Positions 1 to 11,325 are shown, counted from the first letter of the stretch. The stretch is 64,000 nucleotides of DNA from Cantharellus purpuraceus (GCA_025174535.1 JALBUN010000024.1:183979-247978), one strand, 5' to 3'. A program made the numbers and translations. The notes: generated by a model not told the origin, from the letters alone.

Positions 1-2009
1 CTCCCTGATCAAACCAAGCAATTCTGACTTGAGACAGATGCTTCAGCATATGCAACAGGTGCTGTTCTATCTCAGCTCTGTAATGATGGGAAATGGAGAC
101 CCATAGGATTTGTATCCAAGAGTCTTTCAGATGCAGAGTGCAACTATGCCATCCATGATAAGGAATTGCTCTCTGTCATACGTGGATTAGGAATGGCGCC
201 ACATCCTGGAAGAAACCAAACACAAGATCAAGATCCTCAATGACCATCAAAACCTCACGTATTTCCATACAGCTCAGAACCTTAATCACCGACAAGCTTG
301 CTGGTCACTCTACCTCTCTTGCTTTGATTTTGAACTGATCCATTGTCCTGGACATCATTCAGCTAAACCTGATGCCCTCTCATGACATGTAGATCATAAA
401 CAGGGGGAGGAAGATAATCAAAATCAGATTCTCCTTGGCCCTGAGCTGTTTCACATTAACACAACATCCACCTATACAGGACCAGGAGCTCAAATGGTCA
501 CAGGAGAAGAGGACATATTTCTGGATCGTGTGCAGAACTGCAACAACAGAGATGAAAAGGTTGTGAAAGCTCTCAAGGAACTTGGTTCTTCTGGAAACCT
601 ATGAGGACAGGAATGGACTGAAGAATGGACTGAAGAATGGACTTGTTCTCTATTGTGGCAAGGTGTATGTTCCCCTTGACTCAAAGCTGCACCATGATAT
701 TGTAAGGGCACACCATGATACTTGCATCACAGGTCACCCTGGTCACTGGAGGACAACAGAGCTTGTATCATGCGGCTACTGGTGGCCTGAAATTGGACAA
801 TATATTGCAAAGTACATAAAGGGCTGTGATCTTTGCAATCGGACCAAAACCTTCCCAGCTGCTCCTATGGGTAAACTCCTACCTAATCATGTCCCAGACC
901 AAAGATGGCAAGTGATATCCATTGACTTAATTGTGGAGTTACCCACTAGCCATGGCTATGATGCATCTCTTGTTGTTGTGGACTGACTCTCCAAATGAGT
1001 ACATGTGATCCCTACCACCTCTGACATTAATTCCATAGGGATTGCATGACTCTTCTGTGACTATGTGTGGAAACACCATGGCCTCCCTGAAGAAGTCATC
1101 AGTGACTGTGGCACCCAATTCGTCTCCCAATTTATGTGCAAGCTCAATAAGCTCTTGGGAATCAAGGTTGCAGCATCTACAGCATATCACCTACAATCCA
1201 ATGGTCAGACAGAACAGGTCAACCAAGAGATTGAACAGTATCTGAGGCTCTTTGTTAATCAGTGCCAAGATGACTGGGTTGAGTGGGTTGCCTTTGCTGA
1301 ATTTACATACAACAACTGCATCCACTCTTCCACACAATCAACCCCCTTTATGCTCAACACAGGTCAACACCCAAGGCTAGGGTTAGAGCCAGTCCGAGAG
1401 ACATGGCTTGAAGCACTGGAGGAATTCACTGAATGCATGGAGATGGCCACAAGTGAGGCTCATTCAGCCCTGGAAAAGGCAGCAGATGACATGGCATGAT
1501 TCTATGATGCCCATCATCAAGCAGCACCAGTGTATAAGGTTGGTGACAAGGTCTGGCTCAATGCACAAAATATTGCAACAACCTGTCCAACCAAGAAGCT
1601 AGATCACAAGTGGCTAGGGCCTTACATGATTAACAAGGTGGTCTCTCAGAATGCCTACAGTCTGCAACTTCCTCCACTCTTTGGTCACACTCATCCAGTA
1701 TTCTCTGTTGTTCTCCTGCGTCCCTATGAAGAGGATCCTATCCCTGAACGCCATTCATTTCCCCCACCACCTCCTATCATTCAAGATGGAGTCCAGGAAT
1801 ATAAGGTTGAGAAAATCCTTGATAGCAGGGTTTTCTGAGGAAAACTGGAGTACTTGGTGTGTTGGAAGGGCTATGGAGCTGCTGATGACCTTTGGATACC
1901 AGCCAAGGATGCCAGCAGAGCTAGAAAGCATATTTCAGACTTCCACAAGGAGAATCCTGAAGCTCCAAGGCATATTTCAGCTGCCACCCATGCAACTCTT
2001 CCTTTCTGA
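1..2009 (+). pseudogene. gypsy-1 pol remnant: RNase H, integrase, chromodomain
   Basis: The start reads as a Ty3 RNase H segment (TDASAYATGAVLSQL, then a YAIHDKELL motif). Frame breaks follow between about 200 and 580. From 582 there is an H2C2 zinc-binding domain (HHD...H, then CDLC) and the integrase core start SIDLIVELP. The core continues through ISDCGTQF and NGQTEQVNQ, and a chromodomain (EYLVCWKGYG...LWIPA) ends near 1965. TGA stops interrupt the frame at 983-985, 995-997, 1047-1049 and 1497-1499, all where Arg is expected. It would have cut and pasted element cDNA; this copy cannot. Confidence 0.85.
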
Positions 2010-2240
2010 CCCCTCGAAAACTTTACAGAACCTCCCAAATGAGTCCTCTTTGATTGGACAGTAGGGAGGACCCCAGCACATGGTAATGGACATGGTTCAA
2101 AGTCACAGAATAGGCACAGTTAAGCTTAGCACTCACCAACCCTATCCATATCGATGCCTCACCAACCATATATAAATCCAGTCAACCGCTTCCTCTCTTC
2201 CTCAGTAAACCCACTGTCGTTCACTATCCATATTCTCACC

Positions 2241-2668
2241 ATGCCCTACCAGCCTGACACTATCCTCCTACACCCAATTCCCTCTTCCCCATCATCCAAC
2301 TGGACCATTGATTCAAGGGATACTGCACATGCCATAGAGTATTACAACCTCCCATCCCCACCCCCACCAGCTTGATTCTGCCTTTGGCATGAAGGCACAT
2401 CCTCAAGGTGCCAAACATACTACATTGGGGACCCCATATTCATCAATGGCTCCAATATACCATACATGTTCCAAGGGCTCGCTGGCAGGGTCACCTATAG
2501 GGCAGGAGAGATGGTGCTAGGAGCAGTCTTTAAGGCAGATGAATCCGAGTTTACCATCCCACTTTATCTCAGGGAAGAGAATAACCAGTGTCAAGACTCT
2601 TCATGGACTTGACTCTGGCAGAAAGTGAGGGAGCACCTTGTAGAGTGCTTTGCGGTATGTCTCTGCTG
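2241..2668 (+). pseudogene. Accessory ORF between pol and 3' LTR of gypsy-1
   Basis: A second ORF starts at an ATG 75 bp downstream of a TATA-like tatataaat (2167-2175), so it looks like a separate transcription unit. It reads about 140 codons through two TGA stops (2373 and about 2609), both probably former CGA. The protein has a Pro/Ser-rich start, then YYIGDPIFINGS and a C-terminal part ending near SSWT. It is distantly similar to the ~110-aa ORF of element M (shared motif IGDPIF, same position relative to an LTR). No known family is recognised. Position between pol and the 3' LTR is where envelope-like or accessory genes sit in other gypsy elements; the function is unknown. Confidence 0.6.
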
Positions 2669-2722
2669 AGATGGATAGGACGATGATGCATATCGAGATG
2701 ACATGCATTGAGAGGGGGGTGA

Positions 2723-3056
2723 TGTCAGGGTTCATATGACTCAGTTTCTATTTTTTCTTATCGCCCCTATCAGCACAGCCTGTTAGGGTGCACTCTCCTA
2801 TCTCTCCCCTATTGTTCCCCTATCTTGGTTCCCCTATTCCTTGCATCATCTAGTATAAAGAACTTGCCTGATGCAGCACAGTTTCCTCAGCTTGATCTCT
2901 GAGGGTATCCGCTGTACCAGGTGAGTCCCATGTATTTATCAGTGACAAGTGTATAGACTGAGGATATCTGCTGTACCAGCTGGAATTATCTCTTATCAGC
3001 TCTCATCTATTGAGTATCTTGTTGTTGTGGCCTCATCATTCAGCATAGCCCTCACA
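2723..3056 (+). repeat. 3' LTR of gypsy-1 (334 bp)
   Basis: Begins TGTCAGGGTTC and ends AGCCCTCACA, preceded by a purine tract (agagggggg, 2711-2719) suited to plus-strand priming. A 342-bp copy lies at 61616-61957 with the same ends. The sequence right after it is a fragment of another repeat (M), so no target-site duplication can be read. Confidence 0.85.
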
Positions 3057-3210
3057 GAGGTACATGAAGGCTGGTTTCAGGAGATGCGACCTCTCTGTGG
3101 AGGAGGGAAATCTGATTGTTGAACCAAGGTGCTTTACCTCAGTGTAGAGCTGATGGATTGTGATATAGAGCATAGACTTAGAGCATGGACTTTGACCTTA
3201 GACGCTTGTT
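3057..3210 (-). repeat. Fragment of element M
   Basis: Reverse-strand match to the part of element M around 23830-23990 (for example the stretch reading 'gaaatctgattgttgaaccaaggtg'-like, 3107-3131). It is truncated at both sides and abuts the gypsy-1 LTR. Confidence 0.75.
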
Positions 3211-3766
3211 CGGAATCATGTCAGTATACAATATTCTGATGTATAGGAGATATACATCAGGATTTCAATGATACATAAAGCCAGGGAGTTACAATTTGGA
3301 TATCTTAAAAGATTTCGGATGTGTGAAATTTTCATAAATATAAACATATATTCTATATTTTAATAAACTTTAAAAGATAAGATATTTGGTTGAGATGAAC
3401 ATAATTATTTACATGGATATAATAGGAATGTATATATGAATATAATTGGTATTGTATAGGGTATTTAGATATACAAATACCAGGTGGGGATTAAAGATAG
3501 TTCAAATTATGTTACAAGTATTGTATAAGAAAGAATCAATGATATTTGGATGTTCCCTCAAGAGAGTTGCCACCACTAAATCAGGAAAAAAACAATTATT
3601 TTTGAGAATTATGCCAAAATATCAAAATATGTTTTAATCTAGTATATTGTGTAAAATTTGAGAATCATGTTGAAATATGAAAATAAGTTTGAATTGAAGT
3701 GTATTGTATAAAATTTGAGGAAAATAGGTTGTACATACGTATTTGTTGTATTTCTGAATAAGCGTC
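3211..3766. other. AT-rich spacer without a recognisable gene
   Basis: Strongly AT-rich sequence with runs such as tataaacatatattctatatttt. Short open frames here have no recognisable motif. No terminal repeats were found. Confidence 0.5.
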
Positions 3767-4577
3767 TTAGGAACATTGGAGGCAGTTAATAACTGTCTCC
3801 CCCTTTCTTCTCTAATCAGAGAACCACTTGATGAGGGGTTCTTGTTTGACAGATAATCTATTGTGCAATCATCTGTGTGGTCTTGTGACTGTGATGACTC
3901 TCTCCTAGAGTCCTCCTTATGAGAAGTCTTTATGACTTCTCTAGGGTCTAGCTCCCCTTCATGAAAGTTTCTGCTGCTGGCTACATGCCGCCTTTCATCA
4001 TTTATGATGTCCTGGGTGCTGCCAGCACAACTCACTCTACTGTGAGTCATCATCATGATGACTCCTTTCTTTCTTCTATCTTTGTAGACTAACTAAGTTA
4101 GTCTACTAGTTGCTCACTTATATGAGCAACTGGGGGGGTTGGTATATGTCTGTACACCAGCAACAGCCGGTTTTCTAGTATTGACTAGAAAACTTCAATA
4201 ATGAGGAAGAATCAATTGATTCTTCCTTTGGAAGTTCAAAAAAGTGTTAATGGGTGTCTTAGTTCACACTGTTACACAGAACTCAACCAAGTATATTGGT
4301 TGTGCAATGTACTCTACAGTGTGGTTGTTTACTAAGGTCTGTCTACTATATGTGGACCCACACATGCACTTGGGTCCACTGGCTTACATGATAACTATAC
4401 ACATGCACCCTATGGGTGCATATATCTACCAAGAAGACAGCATTCCTTAATGGAATGCTGCATACATTAATTATAATTATATACTATAGTAAGTAAGTAC
4501 CTTGGGTACTTACACAAAGATACATTCCTGCATATAACCAGGTTACCTTGGATACATCTATCCTGACTGTAAGCTTT
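3767..4577 (-). mobile_element. Hairpin-rich gypsy, 5' region fragment (T1)
   Basis: Direct repeat of 63192-64000 (T2). Read on the minus strand it holds a gag leader (a frame containing SCAGSTQDIINDE, about 3770-4055), preceded by the element's 5' non-coding region. The non-coding part is a chain of perfect stem-loops: 4084-4106 (10-bp arms), 4109-4130 (8 bp), 4170-4193 (10 bp), and a 24-nt perfect palindrome at 4204-4227. Shorter ones follow up to about 4510. The fragment is cut off at 3767 in the gag leader. The LTR boundary could not be fixed because T2 runs off the window. Confidence 0.7.
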
Positions 4578-5122
4578 CACATTCAGAGCCATACTAATAT
4601 TATTTGCTTTAACTCTAGAAGCATTTGCTGGCTTAGAATCTATTTCATCAGCTGAAATTCAATCTTGACAGTAATGTCCCCTGTTTGATGTATTCCCACA
4701 AACCTTGGTCCATTAATATATCAATCATTTTTATCTTCCAGACCACATAATTTTCTGCACCTTTAAGCAGTTTGATGTGATAGACATGGATTTGATGTCT
4801 TCATGTTATGGTGCCAGATGCAGGTACAAGGTTAGGCAGCGGGGCCTATAACCTATAGAGATAGCACAATTTATTCTGTATTATTCATACATGTGTGTAC
4901 TTATAGCAAACATAAAGATTTTGCATAGTAATCCAATTGCATGTTCCCAGGCAACCATCACGGCCATTGGTCTATTGTGTTGGCAGGCCAAGGTTGCCAT
5001 GATCTCCCAGCAATCCTCAACACAATCAACCCCATTGGGCTGTACTAGAGCTGGTGGTACATTAAAGAATTCCTTAGTCTTATAGTTGTGCTTTATGTAA
5101 AGTACAGGCAGATGACACAGGA
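4578..5122. other. Unassigned stretch between two repeats
   Basis: No convincing ORF, LTR terminus or family match was seen. It contains short poly-purine and AT-rich patches only. The host-locus homology starts just after it, at the segment beginning ggtattcctatcc. Confidence 0.4.
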
Positions 5123-5291
5123 TGGTATTCCTATCCTACATATACATTCAAAAACTTTCTAGCGACCTCCCCCACTGTCCCACCCTTTCCTCTATGCTCA
5201 TTGCTGGGCTATCACATTTGGGCCATGCAGGACTTGCGCTGTGAGATGTGGTGTATATAAGCCCAGCAGAGAATGCTGCTTGTGGGAGATG
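5123..5291. repeat. Left part of host duplicated unit, copy 1
   Basis: Matches 27183-27342 in reverse orientation, including a TATA-like tgtatataagccc near 5251-5263. The match continues after the copia insertion at 9983. Together the two copies show the uninterrupted sequence across the insertion point. Confidence 0.8.
5287..5291. repeat. Target-site duplication of copia-1, left (AGATG)
   Basis: AGATG immediately before the 5' LTR is repeated immediately after the 3' LTR (9983-9987). The empty paralogous site at 27178-27182 carries it once (as CATCT). Confidence 0.92.
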
Positions 5292-5525
5292 TGTTGCTGA
5301 ATGATGCGTAGATGACTAAGTATTTAGTCTTAGTTGGTGCTGGACTGTATATGTGGATGAAGGGATTCATGGGAGAGGCTTGTCTTCTACTCCCACGAAT
5401 CCAAGGTACAATACTTTAACCATGAGCACATACATTAGTCTAATCTCTCCTATGATCTTGTCTTCTACTCCCACAAATCCAAGATTATTAATACTGTTCA
5501 CCCATTCTTTAAACCTATTTTATCA
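5292..5525 (+). repeat. 5' LTR of copia-1 (234 bp)
   Basis: Starts TGTTGCTGAATG and ends TTTTATCA. Inside it a 20-nt-scale motif (ttgtcttctactcccac) occurs twice, around 5381 and 5458. Confidence 0.92.
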
Positions 5526-5537
5526 GGTTATGGGCCC
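5526..5537 (+). promoter_or_regulatory. Putative primer-binding region of copia-1
   Basis: GGTTATGGGCCC follows the 5' LTR directly. The same 12 bases follow the 5' LTRs of copia-2 (29658) and copia-3 (minus strand, 25340), although their LTRs are unrelated. This argues for a shared tRNA primer. Which tRNA is not determined. Confidence 0.65.
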
Positions 5538-5574
5538 CAGCATTTAACTGGAACAAGAAAAAGAACATATTACA

Positions 5575-7982
5575 ATGACAGACATCGATACTGAGAACTC
5601 TAAGACCGCCAAACTCACTAGCACAAATTACAATGTTTGGGCTATTGGCATGCAGGGCAGACTCATGACAGCAAACACATGGAGGATCACCACAGGTGAA
5701 GCTGAAAAACCCAAAGACACCGCTGAAGCCACAAGATACTCAAGAGAGAAGAAGCTGCTGGCCTTATACTTGGATCGCTCATGCACACTCAATATGTGCA
5801 CATTGAGAATGTCATGGATGATTTCACAGCCATGTGGAGGCACCTAAAGAGCGCACATCGATCTCAAATAGCTAATAGCAGATACCATGCAATGCAGAGA
5901 CTGCTCAACATTCACAAAGATGACGCTGAGTCACTCACAGAGTACTTTGCTCGCATAACCACTGCAACAAGAAACCTTACTGCATTAGTGCCTAGTACCC
6001 TCACTGTACCAGAGGTCTTCAATGAGATTGGCCTCCACACCACAATAGCAGAACTCAATCAAGTGGAGTATGGAGCATTCACCTCATCCTTACTCCTGCT
6101 GGGGAGCCTAGACCACTGTGCTGTAGCAACTGCATTCCAAAACGAGGATATGAAATGTGAAGCATCACTCACCTCATCCGCTGCACTCATGGCCTCTCGT
6201 GCCAAGAGAACCAACCCCAACATGGTCTGCATGGTCTGCAAAAGAAAGGGTCACCCTGCTGACAAATGCTGGGTAGCGCACCCTGAACTGCGGCCAGCAC
6301 ACATAGAGCAGCAAGGAAGAAATACTACAAGTGGAAAACCAAAGCTGACAAATAGTGCCCAGGAAGCTAAACAGGCAGATGAAGCACATGAACTTGCAAT
6401 CAATGCAAGTCTGCCTATCACCTTCTCACACTTCTCACCTGATGACTCCTGGAACACAGACACTGGTGCCACGAGCCATATGACACCGAGAAGAGAATGG
6501 TTGCACAATTACAAGCATTATCGCACACCGATCCATTTAGCAAATAATGATATGGTATATTTGGTTGGGCAGGGTGACATCGTCTTTCAGCCAATTATAG
6601 ACAGGATACAGGTCAAAGAAATAAGACTTTCCAGAGTCTTACATGTTCCCAAGTTACAAAGTAATTTACTCGCAGTCCTTCGCCTCTCCACCCACCACAT
6701 GTTCATAACAAATATTACCAAGGAATATATTTCTTTCTCACTCAATGGGGAATTATGGATGCGAGCATCAATATGAAATGGGGCGGGCTACCTAGACAGA
6801 ATGATGGTCCCAGATTTGGAACAGGTACTCATCAGTGCACAAAACATTGTTGACCAACCACTACTGCATAAGCAACTAGCACACATTGGTTCAGCCCGCC
6901 TGGATCATCTCATCAAATACAGAATGGCGGATGGAATTGAGGTCAGATCAGAGACACCTGTACCTATGGTATGCCAACCCTGCATTGCAGCAAAGCAACA
7001 TTGGAGTGTGTTCCCAAAAGTGATGTCCCACCATGCTCAGAAACCGCTAGAACTAGTAGTATCTGACCTGCATGGGCCCCTGCCCATTAGCATGCCTTCA
7101 GGTTACAGGTACTGGACAATGTTCACCAATGACTGCACCCAGTACAGAATGATATACTTACTGCGGACCAAAGATGAGGCATTCAATGCCTTCATTGTGT
7201 ACAAAACAATCGCTGAGAAACAGGTAAATGAGAAACTTATGCAATTCCATGATGACAAAGGTGGCGAGTATATTGGGCAGAAGTGGGATACATTCTTCGC
7301 ACAACATGGTATCATACATGAGTGAACGACCAAGGGTACGCCACAACAGAATGGCATAGCTGAGTGGGCGAATCGCACCCTCACTGAGGGAATAATTGCG
7401 ATGCTCCAACAAGCCAAGTTACCATCATCTATGTGGAGCGATGCACTATGCTTACTTATCCGCATAATGAATGCCACACCAAATTCTGCGGTCCAAGATA
7501 TGACACCATATGAGGCCTGGAATCAAAACAAACCTGATCTCAGCATGCTGCACACATTTGGTTGCTGCGCATATGTGCATAACCAAAAACAGGACAGATC
7601 TGGATTAGGACCACATTCACTCAAGTGCATATATATTGGATTTGAGGAGGGATACAAAGGGTGGCATTGCTTGGATCCCATCACTAAACGTGTCATTATC
7701 TCAAGGGATATTATCTTTGATGAGACCGAGTTCCCTGGACTAAAATTCACATCTGAGATGAACCCACCATTGCTAGCCATGGATGCATTAACACCTCCAC
7801 CACATTCATCATCCGAATCATCTGATTCCCATTTATCAGATACAGCACCAGAGATGCAACCTGACAACTTACTTGACACAGAACAGGACCATGCGCCACC
7901 ACCTACACTACCAGAAGACACACCTTTGTCTTCAGCGACTGTCCTACCACAAGAATCATCACAGCCCTGCAGATCAACCTAG
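5575..7982 (+). pseudogene. copia-1 gag-protease-integrase
   Basis: Starts MTDIDTENSK at 5575, with one frameshift near 5778; from 5781 a single frame runs to a TAG at 7980. It contains a gag domain, a CCHC zinc knuckle (CMVCKRKGHPADKC, near 6232), a DTG aspartic protease (NTDTGATSHM, near 6456), and the pre-integrase zinc motif (HKQLAHIG...CQPC). The integrase core follows (VSDLHGP, DKGGEY, QQNGIAEW). TGA stops at 6774-6776 and 7323-7325 both sit at expected Arg positions. An R-to-W change (CGG to TGG) after the integrase Glu is the same type of mutation. Confidence 0.9.
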
Positions 7983-8132
7983 ATTACTCGCACCAATCCC
8001 TCTATAGACTATCGGCTACTGAATGACCCAAGTGCATGTCCCAAAACACATCGGGGACATGATAACCCAAATCCTGAGGGTGAAATGGATGCAGTGAACT
8101 GGACCACACTGAAAAAGACAATTCATGAGGGC

Positions 8133-9728
8133 TGGAGATAGCCTACAAGGCAACTATCAAAGATGAACGGGTGCCACATACCTACAATGAGGCAATGAGA
8201 CATCCGGATGCCAAGAGATGGCAGGAGGCAACTAACGCTGAGATCCAAGCACAGCTAGATAATGGCATCTGGGAACTTATAGAATTACCACCTGATCAGA
8301 GAGCCATCAGATGCCGATGGGTATTCCATATAAAACTAAACTCAGATGGTCTATCAAAAGGTATAAAGCAAGGCTAGTAGCCAAAGGTTACAGTCAGTGA
8401 CCAGGGATCGACTTTGGTGAAGTGTTCACACCTACCGCCTGATGGGCAACGCTCCGAACTATTCTCACACATGCAGCAATCTCAGGAGCATTCATCAAGT
8501 CAATAGACATATCAAATGCTTACCTGAATGGTGTACTCGATGAAAGCACCAACATATACATGGAGCAGCCCGAGGGGTACCATCAAGGTGGACCAAACCA
8601 AGTTTGCAAACTCCAAAAAGGGCTGTATGGTTTGTGGCAGAGCGGGAGGCTCTGGTATGACCGACTTGGGAAATGCCTGGAAAATATAGGATTCAAACAC
8701 CTCCGATCAGATTCAAGCGTATATGTGTGGGCAGATGACATCACCAAAATTGTTGTGCCTGTGTTCGTCGACGACCTAACACTGGTCTCAAATTCCAAGC
8801 AGAAGCTTGATCGAATCAAATGGAACATTGCAGATACATTCAAGCTCAAGGACTTGGGTCCCATTACAGGACTCCTCAGAGTCGAGGTTGAGTATGACAG
8901 GGAGAACAGGACATTGAAATTATCGCAGCAACAGTATATTAAGGAAATGTTAAATCACTTTGATATGGCGGACTGTCGACCCATCACTACCCCGATGCTC
9001 CCAGGCTTGCATCTCAGCACTACCATGGGACCAATCAGCCAGGAAGAGAAAGAGAAGATGAAACACCCTATCTGAATGCAGTTGGAGCCCTGAATTACCT
9101 TGCAATCGTGACACATCCAGATATATCATACACAGTCAGGCGCTTAGTAAGATACAGTTCAAACCCTGGGGAAGTGCATTGGCAAGCCATGAAATGTCTG
9201 TTTCGTTACCTGAAAGGAACAATTGGACTAAAGCTCACATATGTGCCCGATGCTCCAAACCAGACCCTAGAAGTGTGGGGCGATGCAGATCATGGCAGTG
9301 ACCCCGATAGTGGATGATCAACTTCTGGATATTTCCTAAAGCTCGGTGGCGGTGCAATTGCATGGGGGAGCAAGCTGCAAACCATTGTGGCCCTATCAAC
9401 TACCGAAGCGGAGTATGTAGCTGTGACAGCAGCGGGGACAGAAACAATCTGGATGCAACAATTATTCACAGAGATAGGTCTTGGTGCAACTGGACCAACT
9501 TACCTGAACATGGACAGTCAATCTGCACTATCGGTAGTCTGCAACCCTGAGCATCACGGGCAAATGAAACATCTGGACTTGCAATAGTTCTGGCTGCGGG
9601 ACAAAGTTGCAAGCAATGAATTGAAGGTCAAATACTTACCAATGAGAGACATGATCGCAGATGCTCTGACCAAATCTCTTCCGCGCAAGGCACTGGAACG
9701 GCACAGGTTGTCGATGGGGGTGCGATAG
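8133..9728 (+). pseudogene. copia-1 reverse transcriptase and RNase H
   Basis: RVT_2-type reverse transcriptase starts after a frameshift near 8135 (MRHPDAKRWQEA, WVFHIKLNSDG). It shifts frame again near 8356 and continues YKARLVAKGYSQ...SIDISNAYLNG, then VPVFVDDLTLVS, the YVDD-box equivalent. A last shift near 9070 leads to RNase H with DADHGSD, STTEAEYVAV and NMDSQSAL. It ends at a TAG at 9726-9728, just before the polypurine tract. TGA stops in the reverse transcriptase region (about 8398 and 8440) and at 9315 replace Arg codons; a TAG lies at 9585-9587. Confidence 0.9.
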
Positions 9729-9740
9729 AGACACGTCACG

Positions 9741-9751
9741 TCAGGGGGGTG
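9741..9751 (+). other. Polypurine tract of copia-1
   Basis: tcaggggggtg immediately precedes the 3' LTR, as expected for plus-strand primer formation. Confidence 0.75.
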
Positions 9752-9982
9752 TGTTGCAGAATAACACGTAGATGACTAAGTATTTGGTCTTAGTTGGTGC
9801 TGGACTGTATACATGGACGAAGGGATTTGTGGGAGAGGCTTGTCTACTCCCACGAATCCAAGGTACAATACTTTAACCATGAGCACATACATTAGTCTAA
9901 TCTCTCCTATGTGCTTGTCTTCTACTCCCACGAATCCAAGATTATTAATACCGTTCACCCATTCTTTAAACCTATTTTATCA
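9752..9982 (+). repeat. 3' LTR of copia-1 (231 bp)
   Basis: Starts TGTTGCAGAATA and ends TTTTATCA. It lacks 3 bp (ttc) present in the 5' LTR near 5385. Confidence 0.92.
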
Positions 9983-10360
9983 AGATGACGTCTATGAGGT
10001 ACTTGGAGTAGCTGGGGTTGCAGCAGGTGGGTGGAGGTGTGTGAGGTGGAGGAGGGTCCAGAGGAGGTGCAGAAAGTAGAGTGAAGGGGAGAGGTAAAGC
10101 CCTAGAGAGTGTGGGAGGCATGTTAGAGGAAGGTGGGGGAGGGAGATAGGGGAGGAGATGTGCCATTTTATGGACAGGAGGATGCGGGTGGCATGGGAAA
10201 AGGTGATGTCATCCATGAGATGTTTGTAGTTGACGTCTATGATCCAGTGCTTGTTGGTGGCGCCAAACGAGACCACTTCATCGCGGAATTCGGCGTCGGA
10301 GTCTTACAGAGGGAGAGAGAGGGAGGGGGTGAGTCGTGCATCGCTATCATGTACAGCGTA
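9983..10360 (-). other. Host-unit sequence with a conserved unknown exon
   Basis: Continuation of the host unit after copia-1. The first 5 bp are the AGATG duplication. Minus-strand reading gives a frame with AEFRDEVVSFGATNKHWIID and then NYKHLMDDITFSHATRIL. The same frame appears in copy 2 (25488-25697) and, more diverged, at 14290-14640. I do not recognise the family. The conserved translation across three copies suggests it derives from a coding exon. The downstream minus-strand text is Pro/Ser/Leu-rich and probably untranslated or intronic. Confidence 0.5.
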
Positions 10361-10489
10361 ATTTGTTCATTGTACCTCGGTCCAGTTGGGTTGCCAGTGT
10401 TTATGCTAGATGCGTTTCCCTGCGAACGCAAGGCCACGTCGTCGCGAAATCTTTTCAGACCTTCCTCGAATCACAGTTGCCGCAAGGGC

Positions 10490-10665
10490 CCTGCACTCCC
10501 ATAAACTCCATTGTCAGCTTGATCGTGATATTAGGGTACACATAGAGCTCATTAGTAAATACAGACTGGTAGATGTAAGGTATCCATTCATATCCACCGT
10601 TGGGGAACGTTCTTGACACCATAAGCAGATCATCAAGAAATTCATGTGGTTGAGGTAACGACTCG
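10490..10665 (-). CDS. Conserved unknown exon, copy 1
   Basis: Minus-strand frame containing LPQPHEFLDDLLMVSRTFPN and later YEWIPYIYQSVFTNELYVYP. Copy 2 (38056-38256) keeps the frame and differs by an in-frame 3-bp deletion (one Asn), which supports coding. An AG acceptor (ggtctag) precedes the frame and a stop ends it. Further possible exons lie upstream to 10959 (a frame starting MRLHKLLCGLYRPYSERI). The family is not recognised. Confidence 0.45.
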
Positions 10666-11073
10666 GATGCGACACAAGATGTCCTAGACCAACATCACGA
10701 AAATCGAGAGTGAAAATAAGAATGATATTCCACTTGACGGCTCGTATCACTCCAAGTCGCACCCCTGATAAAACACAAAGGAGAGAGAACGTTTCATGCC
10801 ACCGGGCAGCACGGAAGGGGTGGTTGGTACACAAGGGATCATACATTTTCTTTGGCAGGATGTTTTACTCGTGTCGTGTCCAAGCCGGTCAATGTCACAA
10901 GGAATGATGCGCTCTGAGTATGGACGGTATAGGCCGCAGAGCAGTTTGTGTAAGCGCATGTGCTTCTTACCTATCCGTATCTAAGACCGCAGTTGACTGG
11001 CTCAAATGTGGGCGTTGTCTACAATCTAAACACCATAACAGCTCGATATATCATTGCGTCAATCAATCCCATG

Positions 11074-11325
11074 CTACAAGCTGAATTCTGACGCACAACG
11101 CGCAGGGGTACAAATGTATTGTAACATTGGAAATTGGCTCGCATCATCAGATTGCAATGTTCCTCGGCCTAGGAGGTCACGGCAGCAACTGCCGATTGCA
11201 ATGGGGTCAACATCCCCACATTCGTTCAATACCCCCATCGATCTGCCAATTCCTCCGCTGACGTTGTTTAAAAGTGTCTCGACGGCGCTTTCAAACATCT
11301 TCAACTGAGCGGCTGTGCTCTGCAT
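11074..11325 (-). CDS. Conserved short frame downstream of the zinc-finger exon
   Basis: An 83-codon frame starting MQSTAAQLKMFESAVETLLN is kept with the same length in copy 2 (38672-38923), with four substitutions. It overlaps the end of the zinc-finger frame by 35 bp in another frame. It could be a further exon reached by splicing, or a separate small ORF. No domain is recognised. Confidence 0.4.
   Translation of the reverse strand: MQSTAAQLKMFESAVETLLNNVSGGIGRSMGVLNECGDVDPIAIGSCCRDLLGRGTLQSDDASQFPMLQYICTPARCASEFSL

Larger units (their letters stand above)
1..3056 (+). mobile_element. Ty3/gypsy chromovirus, 3' part (gypsy-1)
   Basis: The 3' portion of a gypsy element runs off the left edge of the window. 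In order it shows RNase H, the zinc-binding and core integrase domains, a chromodomain, an extra ORF, a purine-rich tract and a 3' LTR. The chromodomain places it among chromoviruses, whose integrase tails bind modified histones. The 5' LTR, gag and reverse transcriptase lie outside the window. A second LTR of the same family is at 61616-61957. The coding region is broken by several TGA stops at Arg positions, so the element is dead. Confidence 0.85.
5292..9982 (+). mobile_element. Full-length Ty1/copia element (copia-1)
   Basis: A structurally complete copia retrotransposon: 5' LTR, primer-binding region, gag, protease, integrase, reverse transcriptase, RNase H, polypurine tract and 3' LTR, flanked by the 5-bp duplication AGATG. 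The domain order, integrase before reverse transcriptase, is diagnostic of copia. The coding frame is broken by TGA and TAG stops and several 1-bp frameshifts, so it cannot move by itself. The two LTRs differ at multiple sites, many of them C/T or G/A, so the insertion is not recent. Confidence 0.93.

Noticed and set aside
4084..4510. Stem-loop chain considered as a CRISPR-like array or rho-independent terminators
   Set aside because: The stems differ in sequence, have no constant repeat or spacer length, and lie in a fungal retroelement.
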